In this document: positions 1 to 7,681 of the stretch, one piece after another
Layout: every line of letters starts with the position of its first letter
Numbering within the stretch: the first letter of the stretch is position 1
Assembly: GCA_902488815.1 (NCBI GenBank)
Contig: CABTXP010000012.1
Span: forward strand, 1-36,459
DNA from: an uncultured Eubacteriales bacterium
Lineage (GTDB): Bacteria; Bacillota; Clostridia; Tissierellales; Peptoniphilaceae
Reading direction: 5' to 3'
Length of the DNA: 36,459 nucleotides
The notes under the pieces: generated by a model
What the model was told of the DNA's origin: nothing
The model's input: the letters and a program-made list of their open reading frames with translations, nothing else
The model's database searches: none
Made by a program: the position numbers and the translations under genes

Positions 1-323
1 AAGTCAAAAATTTGTCTCTTAACATCAATGTCAAGTTGTTCAAAGTTCAAAACAATAGACTTGTCAGCTCTCAGGTCATCAATTATTGAAGGCGCATCAT
101 CATATGTTAATGGTTCATGTACCGTGATAATCATATCTCTTGATGAATGAAGACTCGTAGTGCTGTTGGAAGATTTTCTTGTTCTTACAGTGCTTACTTC
201 AGGTAACTTTTCAACTTCTTCCTCTTCCTCATCGTAATCGTAATCATCATAATCATAATCATCATCGTAATCTTCATCAAATCCAAGAACTTTCTTAAAC
301 TTGCCAAAAAAATTATCTGCCAT
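1..323 (-). CDS. sepF: Cell division protein SepF, 5' part (cut by window edge)
   Basis: Partial gene: the start codon is at 323 and the C-terminal half runs off the window. SepF is a membrane-anchored partner of FtsZ that bundles FtsZ filaments at the division site in Gram-positive bacteria. Translation begins MADNFFGKFKKVLGF, which fits the amphipathic membrane-binding helix of the family. A very acidic Asp/Tyr/Glu linker follows (about residues 16-38). Then comes the start of the SepF core (MIITVHEP, then DDLRADKSIVLNFEQLD), which matches the family's first strand and helix. A GGAGG site sits 5 bases before the ATG. The gene follows ylmE by two bases, the usual ylmE-sepF order in Firmicutes. 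Identity is firm even though only about 107 residues are visible. Confidence 0.93.
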   Translation of the reverse strand, partial: MADNFFGKFKKVLGFDEDYDDDYDYDDYDYDEEEEEVEKLPEVSTVRTRKSSNSTTSLHSSRDMIITVHEPLTYDDAPSIIDDLRADKSIVLNFEQLDIDVKRQIFD

Positions 324-325
324 AA

Positions 326-1024
326 CTACCTCCTGTAATCTCTTTCTCCGAAAATTTTTGAACCAATTCTCACCATATTTGCTCCTTCTTCTATGGCTAA
401 TTCAAAATCAGAGCTCATGCCCATAGAGAGATAGTCCATACTTAAATTATCATAATTTTCAGATGCTATTTTATCATAAAGACTTCTCATTTTTCTAAAA
501 ACATCTCTTAAAAAGTCTTTATCTTCTGTATAAGGTGCTACTGTCATCAGCCCTCTTATTCTTATATTACCATATTTTTGGCACAATTCAATAAATTTAT
601 ACACATCATCATAGCAAACTCCGCCTTTTTGTTCTTCGCCTGCAACATTTACTTGAATAAGTCCCTCCGTAATAATGCCGGCCTTTGCAGACCTCTTGTC
701 AATTTCCGCAAGTATAGGCTCTCTGTCAATTGATTGGATTAAAGAAACCTTGCCTACAATGTACTTGATCTTGTTAGTCTGAAGTCTTCCGATCATGTGA
801 TAGTTGACAACGTCTCCAATTTCATCAATCTTACCTGTAAGCTCCTGTGCTTTGTTTTCGCCGATGTCCGTAATACCTAATGCCAAAGCTTCTCTAATAA
901 CTTCAACAGGATGAGTCTTTGTAACTGCAATTAATTTTACATCCTCATTGTATTTTGACTTTTTCTTCGCCTCTTCAATTTGCTCTAAAACTTTTTCTAA
1001 ATTTTCTTTTAGTACAATGCTCAA
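326..1024 (-). CDS. ylmE: YggS/YlmE-family pyridoxal phosphate-binding protein
   Basis: A 232-residue protein of the YggS/YlmE/PROSC family. These are alanine-racemase-like TIM barrels that bind pyridoxal 5'-phosphate and buffer its level; no catalytic reaction is established. The PLP lysine is K36 in VTKTHP. Other family signatures are the IGENKAQEL and YHMIGRLQTNK segments, the GLMTVAP strand, the MGMSSDFELAIEEGA segment and the C-terminal phosphate-binding VRIGSKIFG. Length is normal for the family. The start is UUG, overlapping the UGA stop of the preceding HlyD-like gene (TTGA, 1021-1024), so translation is probably coupled. The next gene is sepF, the classic neighbour in the Gram-positive division cluster. 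Confidence 0.93.
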   Translation of the reverse strand: MSIVLKENLEKVLEQIEEAKKKSKYNEDVKLIAVTKTHPVEVIREALALGITDIGENKAQELTGKIDEIGDVVNYHMIGRLQTNKIKYIVGKVSLIQSIDREPILAEIDKRSAKAGIITEGLIQVNVAGEEQKGGVCYDDVYKFIELCQKYGNIRIRGLMTVAPYTEDKDFLRDVFRKMRSLYDKIASENYDNLSMDYLSMGMSSDFELAIEEGANMVRIGSKIFGERDYRR

Positions 1025-2253
1025 TTTAAAACCTGTCCCTTCGGTACCTTACTTTGATCTACAACTACAGAGTCGTTAATTGTAACACTTCTTTGTTCCT
1101 TGTCCCCTATCTTAATCATGCCGCGCTTATCTCCAATTGCCACGGAAACTTTGTTGTCCGTCGTAGATATAACTTGTACCGGCAAAAATCTTACCAAACC
1201 GTGTATCTCCTGAACGTAGACACCCGTCACGCCGTCTCTGTCAACAATTGCAGTGGCAGGCAACTCGTAACTTTGACTCTCTGCAAAAATAAGTTTTACA
1301 TCATTGATTCGTTCTTTATAAAAATCATCAAAGAAACTGTTCATTTTCAGTACAATAACGCTGCCTTCCGGTGTAGTGTTTACTTTTTGTACTACTCCCT
1401 TATATCGCACTTGATTTAAGTCGACGAACAATGTCTTACCTTCATCAAGTTCGTTTACAGACTTGGTCGTATCGCACATTACTGCAATGTCCCAACTTAA
1501 GTTGTCAATTAATTTAAAAATCGGTGCATCTTTTGAAACCTTAGTTGTGAGTTCGAATTTTTGCGGCACCTTGTGGTCTTCCAAATAACTCCAGGTATAG
1601 ATTGAAGGGTCCTGATTTGTATAGAATTCTTCCAATCCGTCCATTTCATAAGATACTATTCCTGAAAAATCCGCCAAATATTTAATGTCATTTGTTGAGA
1701 TCTGTTCCATTAAAGAATTTCTCTTCTCAATAAGCTGATCTAAATCTAATTCAATCAACTCTTTTAAATCAGAATAGGAAAAGTTGTGTTGAGCATTCAT
1801 GTCAAGCTCGTTGATATTTGCCGTGACAGACTTAAAGCTCTTATCCCTTATTGACCTTTGAATGTTTTTTAAAATTTCATTGCCTTTTACGTCGGAATAT
1901 TCATTCATTTGACCGTTGGTTTTCTTGTAGCTTATGGCTGCATTTACCTTTATAAGGTCGTCCTTCAGGTAGGAAGAGTCAATCATAAGATTAATATTTG
2001 CAATGTCGTATCCCTTAGACACTTTTTGACCTTCTCCTGCATTGTAGACAATCACACCGTCGTCCATTGCCTCATAGACTTTTTCTCTGTAAATATTATA
2101 AGATTTACCCGCCAACACATCTTCGTAGTTTGTAAGAGTGGGAAAAACCGTCTTAAAACTTCTAAATCTGTTTCCAAACAAATTAGATAAGACAAATATG
2201 AAAAAAAATACTATTAATATAGTTGTTAAAGTACTGAATTTTTTCTTTTTCAT
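1021..2253 (-). CDS. HlyD-like membrane-anchored protein next to ylmE/sepF
   Basis: A 410-residue protein with a basic N-terminus (MKKKKFSTL), one membrane segment at about residues 8-26, and an extracytoplasmic remainder. Two half-motifs resemble the split barrel-sandwich (lipoyl-like) domain of HlyD/RND adaptors: one at about residues 60-90 (AMDDGVIVYNAGEGQKVSKG) and one near residue 197 (DFSGIVSYEMDGLEEFY). A helical stretch lies between them, followed by a beta-rich C-terminal part. No partner transporter is adjacent. Similar genes are commonly annotated as HlyD-family efflux adaptors in clostridial sepF clusters. The setting suggests an envelope or division role rather than export, but that is inference. 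It starts directly after the gpsA stop and overlaps ylmE. Confidence 0.7.
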   Translation of the reverse strand: MKKKKFSTLTTILIVFFFIFVLSNLFGNRFRSFKTVFPTLTNYEDVLAGKSYNIYREKVYEAMDDGVIVYNAGEGQKVSKGYDIANINLMIDSSYLKDDLIKVNAAISYKKTNGQMNEYSDVKGNEILKNIQRSIRDKSFKSVTANINELDMNAQHNFSYSDLKELIELDLDQLIEKRNSLMEQISTNDIKYLADFSGIVSYEMDGLEEFYTNQDPSIYTWSYLEDHKVPQKFELTTKVSKDAPIFKLIDNLSWDIAVMCDTTKSVNELDEGKTLFVDLNQVRYKGVVQKVNTTPEGSVIVLKMNSFFDDFYKERINDVKLIFAESQSYELPATAIVDRDGVTGVYVQEIHGLVRFLPVQVISTTDNKVSVAIGDKRGMIKIGDKEQRSVTINDSVVVDQSKVPKGQVLN

Positions 2254-3261
2254 CTATAGAAAAATATCCTCTATTTCTTCTTTCTTCTCTCTTCTCATTA
2301 AAGCCAAAACAGCTTTTTTAGCATCATAGTCTTCATAAAGTACGTGGTACAACTTTTCCGTTATGGGCATTTCCACGCCATATTGTTTGGAAAGCTCGTA
2401 AGCGCTTTTTGTAGTTTTAATTCCTTCAACTACCATGCCTACTTTTTTAATTGCATCTTCCACCTTCATGCCTTCACCAATGTAAAGGCCGCACCTTCTG
2501 TTACGAGAATGCATACTTGTACAGGTTACAATTAAGTCGCCTATGCCTGTAAGGCCGTGAAAAGTATGTGGATTTGCTCCCAATTTAATACCCAACTTAC
2601 TCATCTCATAAGTCCCTCTGGTCATAAGCATGGCTTTTGTATTGTCGCCGTACTGTAGTCCGTCGTTCATACCTGCCGCCAAGGCAATAATATTTTTAAG
2701 TGCGCCGCCTATTTCTACTCCGACAAGGTCTGTATTTGTATAGACTCTGAACATGTCGGTAAGAAATAAATCCTGCACAGTTTGTGCAACTTCTATGTCC
2801 TTTGATGCTGCAACTACAGCGGTAGGCACATTCCTTGCAACTTCTTCCGCATGAGAGGGACCTGACAAAGTTACAAATGGATTTTCGGGCAAAACTTCTC
2901 CGATTATTTCCGACACTCGCAAGTGAGTATTCACTTCAATTCCTTTTGCCAAATTTATAATTACCGTGTCGGAATCAATAAAGTTTTTTATTTCATTTGC
3001 TACTGTCCTTGCAGAGTTTGTCGGCACTGCAAATACAAGATACTTTTTATCTGCACAAGCCTTTTCCAAATCAGTTGTAGCATTTATGTTGCCGCTTAAA
3101 GAAATGTCCGGTAAATATTTATTATTTACCTTCTTTTCATTTATTTGAGTTGATACTTTTTCATCTCTCATATAAAAGTCAAGCTCATAATTTTTATTTC
3201 CTAAAACATTGGCGATAGCTGTTCCCCAACTTCCTCCGCCAAGTATTCCTATATCCTTCAT
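2254..3261 (-). CDS. gpsA: Glycerol-3-phosphate dehydrogenase [NAD(P)+]
   Basis: A 335-residue cytosolic enzyme that reduces dihydroxyacetone phosphate to sn-glycerol 3-phosphate, the backbone for phospholipids. The N-terminal Rossmann fold carries the dinucleotide motif GGGSWGTA (residues 8-15). The NLAKGIE segment holds K106, GPSHAEE follows at 134-140, and the catalytic lysine is K189 in GGALKNI. The C-terminal helical domain carries MTRGTYEM and LTGIGDLIVTC. All expected residues are present and the length is typical. It lies 7 bases after plsY, which acylates the product of this enzyme, so the two adjacent genes cover the first steps of phosphatidic acid synthesis. Confidence 0.98.
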   Translation of the reverse strand: MKDIGILGGGSWGTAIANVLGNKNYELDFYMRDEKVSTQINEKKVNNKYLPDISLSGNINATTDLEKACADKKYLVFAVPTNSARTVANEIKNFIDSDTVIINLAKGIEVNTHLRVSEIIGEVLPENPFVTLSGPSHAEEVARNVPTAVVAASKDIEVAQTVQDLFLTDMFRVYTNTDLVGVEIGGALKNIIALAAGMNDGLQYGDNTKAMLMTRGTYEMSKLGIKLGANPHTFHGLTGIGDLIVTCTSMHSRNRRCGLYIGEGMKVEDAIKKVGMVVEGIKTTKSAYELSKQYGVEMPITEKLYHVLYEDYDAKKAVLALMRREKKEEIEDIFL

Positions 3262-3268
3262 TTTTCAC

Positions 3269-3832
3269 CTACTTACTAAATGCCGCTCTTATGTTGGATT
3301 CGTGCCTTAATATGCCCAGGGTGCTGTTAAGTAACACCAACACCTTGTCAGCTGTAACCAAACCTCCGAATAAGCAAAATACAATCGCCGCACAGATGTA
3401 CATAAACACTGACGCCATGCCTATATTTTTTGATATAAGAGCAAAAATAACCCAGCACAAAAAAAGTATAACTGTCAGCTGATAATTTATTACAGCTAAC
3501 GACCCGAAAGTTACGGCAACACCTTTTCCGCCTTTAAACTTCATGTAAAAAGGAAAACAGTGGCCTATGGAGCAGAAAATCATTGCCAAAAAAGTATATT
3601 CCTTGCCCCAACATTTCATAACTATGAGCATACATGCTACAGCTTTAAAAAAATCAATTATAAAGACAAAAACACCTAACTTTTTGCCCATGACTCTCAT
3701 GGCATTTGTAGTTCCGGCATTTCCGCTACCGTAATTTCTTATATCAATTTTTAAAATTGCCTTGCCTAATATGTAGGATCCGGATATGGACCCGATAAGA
3801 TAAGCAAGTATGATAATGTAGAGCTTTTCCAA
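3269..3832 (-). CDS. plsY: Glycerol-3-phosphate acyltransferase PlsY
   Basis: A 187-residue integral membrane acyltransferase that moves an acyl group from acyl-phosphate to glycerol 3-phosphate, giving lysophosphatidic acid. All three family motifs are visible: GSISGSY (14-20), GSGNAGTTN (35-43, phosphate site) and KGGKGVA (100-106, acyl-phosphate site). About five hydrophobic segments are present. The acyl-phosphate maker PlsX is not in this window. The gene abuts der upstream (stop of der 3833) and gpsA downstream, so substrate supply and use are co-transcribed. Confidence 0.97.
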   Translation of the reverse strand: MEKLYIIILAYLIGSISGSYILGKAILKIDIRNYGSGNAGTTNAMRVMGKKLGVFVFIIDFFKAVACMLIVMKCWGKEYTFLAMIFCSIGHCFPFYMKFKGGKGVAVTFGSLAVINYQLTVILFLCWVIFALISKNIGMASVFMYICAAIVFCLFGGLVTADKVLVLLNSTLGILRHESNIRAAFSK

Positions 3833-5152
3833 TTACTTTTCCACCCTATTTTTAAGTTGCATAATAATGGGAGTTCCCACAAAACCGTAAGCTTCTCTAA
3901 TTTGATTTTCCAAATACCTCACATAGGTAAAGTGGAAGAGTTCCTTGTCATTTACGTGAATTAAAAACTTTGGCGGTCTTGTGCTTACTTGTTGCATGTA
4001 GTAAAGCTTTCCCCTCTTGCCCTTGTCTGATGGCGGTTGGTTCATCAACACCGCTCTGTTAATAATTTCGTTTAGCGCTCCGGTTTTAATTCTGTGATTG
4101 TAATTTGAATTTACAGTTCCGATTAAATCTAAGAGGTTTTCTACTCTTTGTCCTGTCTTTGCTGAGATAAACACTATCGGCGCATATAAAATAAATGGAA
4201 GCCTTTCATATACATCCTTGGTAAATTTTTTCATGGAATTATTATCTTTTTCAACTGCATCCCATTTATTTACAGCAATTATAATCGCCTTGTTATTGTC
4301 GTGAGCATATCCTACAATTTTTGAGTCCTGTTCTGAAACGCCTTCCACAGCATCTATCATTAGAACACAGACGGTCGACCTTTCTATTGCCGTTAATGTT
4401 CTGATAACTGAATATCTTTCGATGTTTTCGTCAATCTTCTTTTTCTTTCGAAGGCCTGCCGTGTCCACTAAGACATAGTTTTGATCTTTGTAAGTAAAGT
4501 GAGCGTCTACAGTATCTCTTGTCGTACCCGGTATATTGGTAACGATGGATCTTTCTTCTTTTAAAATATAGTTAATAATTGATGACTTGCCTACATTGGG
4601 CTTTCCAATAAAAGTAACTCTTACCTCGTCATCATCTTCTTCGTATGCAGATTTAGGCGGAAAGTTTTCAATAACCTTGTCCAATAAATCGCCGACACCC
4701 ATGCCGTGTTCAGATGCAATTTGAATTGGTTCTCCAAGGCCCAACTCGTAAAAGTCGTAGAAGTTATCTTTCGCCGCTTTTGAATCCGATTTATTTACAG
4801 CAAGAACTATTTTCTTGCCTGATAATCTTAAAAATTTTGCAATGTCTCTGTCCACAGATGAGACTCCATCTATGCCGTCTACTAAAAAAATAATTACATC
4901 CGAGGTGTCAATTGCCACATCAGCCTGCTCTTTAATAGACTTCATAAATATATCTTCATCCTTAGGATCAAGTCCTCCTGTGTCAACTAAGAGAAATTTT
5001 CTGTCAAGCCAAGTTGCCGTTGCATTAATTCTGTCTCTCGTTACGCCCGGAGTGTCCTCAGTGATTGAAATTTTCTGTCCTACTATTTTATTAAAAAGGG
5101 TGGACTTCCCTACATTCGGTTTTCCGATTATACATACTACAGGTAAATTCAT
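3833..5152 (-). CDS. der: Ribosome biogenesis GTPase Der (EngA)
   Basis: A 439-residue essential GTPase with two tandem G domains and a C-terminal KH-like domain; it acts in 50S subunit maturation. G domain 1: P-loop GKPNVGKS (10-17), DTPGVTRD, DTGG (57-60), NKSD (120-123). G domain 2: GKPNVGKS (183-190), TTRDTVD, DTAG (230-233), NKWD (295-298). The acidic linker EEDDDE at 171-176 separates them. The start is ATG at 5152 with a GGAGGG ribosome site, and an extended -10 promoter lies just upstream. It heads the operon der-plsY-gpsA-HlyD-like-ylmE-sepF. Confidence 0.98.
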   Translation of the reverse strand: MNLPVVCIIGKPNVGKSTLFNKIVGQKISITEDTPGVTRDRINATATWLDRKFLLVDTGGLDPKDEDIFMKSIKEQADVAIDTSDVIIFLVDGIDGVSSVDRDIAKFLRLSGKKIVLAVNKSDSKAAKDNFYDFYELGLGEPIQIASEHGMGVGDLLDKVIENFPPKSAYEEDDDEVRVTFIGKPNVGKSSIINYILKEERSIVTNIPGTTRDTVDAHFTYKDQNYVLVDTAGLRKKKKIDENIERYSVIRTLTAIERSTVCVLMIDAVEGVSEQDSKIVGYAHDNNKAIIIAVNKWDAVEKDNNSMKKFTKDVYERLPFILYAPIVFISAKTGQRVENLLDLIGTVNSNYNHRIKTGALNEIINRAVLMNQPPSDKGKRGKLYYMQQVSTRPPKFLIHVNDKELFHFTYVRYLENQIREAYGFVGTPIIMQLKNRVEK

Positions 5153-5171
5153 AATACCCTCCTAATTTTCA

Positions 5172-5180
5172 ATTATATCA
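5172..5180 (-). promoter_or_regulatory. Extended -10 promoter for the der operon
   Basis: On the minus strand the gap before der reads TGATATAAT, a perfect extended -10 element (TATAAT at 5172-5177, TG at 5179-5180). No good -35 box lies 16-18 bases upstream, as is common for extended -10 promoters. The predicted RNA start near 5165 leaves a leader of about 13 bases that is mostly the ribosome site. Inferred from sequence only. Confidence 0.6.
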
Positions 5181-5191
5181 TAAAAGCACGG

Positions 5192-5221
5192 CAAACAAAT
5201 AGAATGCACCGAAGTGCATTC
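5192..5221 (-). terminator. Hairpin with UUCG loop ending the recJ-to-coiled-coil operon
   Basis: Minus strand: GAATGCAC, loop TTCG, GTGCATTC (perfect 8-bp stem, 5202-5221), followed by TATTTGTTT. The C(UUCG)G tetraloop makes it very stable. The U-tract is interrupted, so termination may be imperfect. It lies 10 bases after the stop of the 395-residue gene and just before the der promoter, a sensible boundary between two operons. Confidence 0.65.
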
Positions 5222-5230
5222 TTAAAATAA

Positions 5231-6418
5231 TCAATTATTATCGCTGTCTGTCGACGAGCTTTGAGTGTCCTCTGACGTCTCTTCAGTTGAAGGTATCTCT
5301 TCGGTAGAAGGCAACCCTTCAGTAGAAGGCGTTGCTATTGTTGCAAATTTATCCAACAGCTCTTTTGCCTTTTGGTTAACAACCTTTGAAGGAGTTAAGT
5401 TTAAATCCATTACATTGTTGTCTTTAAAGTTAACATAGTACCACGGGTTGTTGTTCTCGTCATAATAGGTAATGGTACTCTTGCCTCCTTGCGGTGTCTC
5501 TTCCATTAAATATATGTGACCCGATTGATCCGTTAAAGCTTTTAATGTAACAGTCTTACCTTCACTATCATAGTTCTTCTCAATTACATCAAAGGTCGAA
5601 GTACCTTGAGCGCTTCTTGCCAATGTATCATAGTATAATAAGGACAAGTTATTAAGCTTCTCCATGAATAATTTAAAATCATCTGATGTAGAGTTGCCTG
5701 GCTCTCCTAAAGATCCCATTAAACTTTGAGAGTAACCGTTATTATTAAATCTGTTTTCCACCTTTGCAAGGAAATTTATTTTGTTTGCAATTTCGTTCTT
5801 TGTATCATCAAATTCTTTTAACAAATCGGCATTAAATTCTCCGTTCACAAAGTACTTTGCGGCTATTAAGTTTTTAACCATACCTAAGTCGGAGTTCTTG
5901 CCGTATTCCAAAACAGCAATTGTGTCTAAAACATTTTTATTAAGCTGAATAGCCTTGTCATTAATTTCATTTTCGATAAATCTTCCTTTAAAAGTTTCCG
6001 CAGCCGCCAAAGAACTTTTTCCGAACTTGGGAGTGCCTGTAGCATATACAATACTTTTTATTTCAACGCCTTTATCCGCCTTTGTATTAAAATTCTTATA
6101 GGCTTCGCCCATATTGTTTATGTCGATCGGGTTTATCATTGCATTTTTAAAACTTGAAATTGCAGTATCAACCGATCCCAATTCACCGGCTTCACCTGCG
6201 AGTGCACTGTCAATTCCTGCAATTTCTTTATCTAAATCTTCAACACTACTCTCTTTAACTTTTATATTCTCTTCAACGCTTTGCAGCTGCTGATTTAAAT
6301 TTTCAATATTTTTCTCAGCATTTACGAAGGGATTTCCTCCCATAACTGAGATTAATATAAGGGCTATTGAAATTAAAGTTATGACGGCAGTTGAAATAGC
6401 TAAAGCTTTATTCTTCAT
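5231..6418 (-). CDS. Uncharacterised membrane-anchored coiled-coil protein with PSTE-repeat tail
   Basis: A 395-residue protein that I do not recognise. Residues 5-28 form one hydrophobic segment after a short basic N-terminus, so it is anchored with the bulk outside. Residues 33-75 look like a coiled coil (EKNIENLNQQLQSVEE and on). The middle is helical; about residues 280-345 are strand-rich, with YYDENNNPWYYVNF. The tail is low-complexity Pro/Ser/Thr/Glu with three near repeats (PSTEG, PSTEE, PSTEE) ending in an acidic Ser/Asp run, typical of wall-spanning or surface-exposed tails. There is no LPxTG motif or lipobox. It overlaps the preceding 281-residue gene, of similar design, by 11 bases, so the pair probably work together. 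Function unknown. Confidence 0.8.
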   Translation of the reverse strand: MKNKALAISTAVITLISIALILISVMGGNPFVNAEKNIENLNQQLQSVEENIKVKESSVEDLDKEIAGIDSALAGEAGELGSVDTAISSFKNAMINPIDINNMGEAYKNFNTKADKGVEIKSIVYATGTPKFGKSSLAAAETFKGRFIENEINDKAIQLNKNVLDTIAVLEYGKNSDLGMVKNLIAAKYFVNGEFNADLLKEFDDTKNEIANKINFLAKVENRFNNNGYSQSLMGSLGEPGNSTSDDFKLFMEKLNNLSLLYYDTLARSAQGTSTFDVIEKNYDSEGKTVTLKALTDQSGHIYLMEETPQGGKSTITYYDENNNPWYYVNFKDNNVMDLNLTPSKVVNQKAKELLDKFATIATPSTEGLPSTEEIPSTEETSEDTQSSSTDSDNN

Positions 6419-7253
6419 TGCCCGCCCCCTTTAACAACTCCAATATAGATTGATTCTTCTCATAGTTTTTTGAAAGTTCCGAAAGACTGTCCCTGAAACT
6501 TTTTAAATTGTCTATGGAAAGATCACCCAAGTTAAGGCCGTAGTCACTTGCCATTTTATAAGTGTTGTATAATTTTTCAGCATCTGAGTAAAGTTCATCT
6601 ATGTTATTGGAAACGTCGGACAAATCTTCTCCAACTTCATTTAAGGAGCGGCCGTATTGCAAAATATTTACAGCCATTAATTTAATCGTCTCCTGCACCT
6701 CAGCCGAATTGTTCTTAACCAAGTAACCTATAGTGCCTGATGTACTGAACTTGTCCATTGATTTGCCGATGCCTGACTCTTCATAGAGAGTTGTTTTAAC
6801 TTTGTCAGGTAAAAAACCTTCAGACAATGTACTCAAATTTGAAATTTCTTTTGTGATATTTGCCTTTTGGAAATAATCTCCTGTAAAATATTTTTTATAT
6901 CTTGTTATAAGAGCCTTTGCTTCTTCTTTAATTAAGAGATTGTCCCCTTCAATTCTTTCAATCTCAGGTTGTAATACTTCCGAGCTGCCCTTTTCAAATT
7001 CATAACCGAATTTTTCTTTAAACTCTTTAAGCTTTTCATCTTTAAGTTTTTCTTTTTCATCAAAGGCAAGTTGAAGTTCTTCCAACTCTTTGTTTTTTTC
7101 TTCCAACTGTTCTTTTAATTCACTTTCCGATACTTCCATATTTTCTCCGGCTGCTTTGTTTTTAAGGTGCAGGTAAAATAATCCCGAACCCACAGCCAAG
7201 AGAATTATAGACAGCACCAACAGTACTGACAGGGCTTTAGATGTCCTTTCCAT
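6408..7253 (-). CDS. Uncharacterised membrane-anchored coiled-coil protein
   Basis: A 281-residue protein with no family I recognise. Residues 8-29 form a single membrane segment. Residues 38-83 are a strongly charged, heptad-like Glu/Lys coiled coil (SELKEQLEEKNKELEELQLA and on). The rest is mostly helical with further Leu/Ser/Asp repeats up to residue 275. The topology is N-in with a large extracytoplasmic part. Its stop overlaps the start of the 395-residue gene, which has the same plan of one anchor followed by a coiled coil, suggesting a heteromeric envelope assembly. It follows the RseC-like gene by 8 bases in the recJ-aspS operon. A role in envelope structure or division is only a guess. 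Confidence 0.8.
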   Translation of the reverse strand: MERTSKALSVLLVLSIILLAVGSGLFYLHLKNKAAGENMEVSESELKEQLEEKNKELEELQLAFDEKEKLKDEKLKEFKEKFGYEFEKGSSEVLQPEIERIEGDNLLIKEEAKALITRYKKYFTGDYFQKANITKEISNLSTLSEGFLPDKVKTTLYEESGIGKSMDKFSTSGTIGYLVKNNSAEVQETIKLMAVNILQYGRSLNEVGEDLSDVSNNIDELYSDAEKLYNTYKMASDYGLNLGDLSIDNLKSFRDSLSELSKNYEKNQSILELLKGAGNEE

Positions 7254-7261
7254 AATTACCT

Positions 7262-7681
7262 CTATAACTTAGTTACTCTAAAAGCATTTTTATAATGATT
7301 GAATTTTTTGTCTACGTTTCTGATGCAAAAATAAGAAATAATTAATGCAACAAGTCCCACTAATCCGGAATATATTTCATAATTTGCAAGATGAATATTT
7401 TTAAAAATAGCAATACCTATTAAAAATCCCAATATGAAAAATACGAGAGGCACTCCATAGACAAGTCCTATATAAGAGAGCACTGCTTTGTCATCAGTTT
7501 CAAGCTCCACATAATCTCCGGCCTTTAAACCGTAAGCATCATTAATTTCAATTAACTCTACCTTGTTTTCAGCACAGTTTCCTCCACATGCGGCACAGTT
7601 TGAGCCGCAAGCAGATTGTCTGCTTACAACAATATGAGCCGTGTCATTTGCAACTCTTACCACTTGTCCTCTTTGTTTCAA
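7262..7681 (-). CDS. RseC/MucC-like redox membrane protein
   Basis: A 139-residue protein of the SoxR-reducing system RseC type. The N-terminal part carries four cysteines (C25, C29, C32, C36 in SACGSNCAACGGNC), a probable metal or Fe-S site. Two adjacent membrane segments follow at about 69-88 and 97-116. In Proteobacteria RseC works beside the Rnf complex; in anaerobic Firmicutes its role is not well defined. The start is UUG, overlapping the UGA of aspS (TTGA at 7678-7681) with a GGAGG site upstream, so coupling with aspS is likely. No rnf genes are in the window. Confidence 0.8.
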   Translation of the reverse strand: MKQRGQVVRVANDTAHIVVSRQSACGSNCAACGGNCAENKVELIEINDAYGLKAGDYVELETDDKAVLSYIGLVYGVPLVFFILGFLIGIAIFKNIHLANYEIYSGLVGLVALIISYFCIRNVDKKFNHYKNAFRVTKL

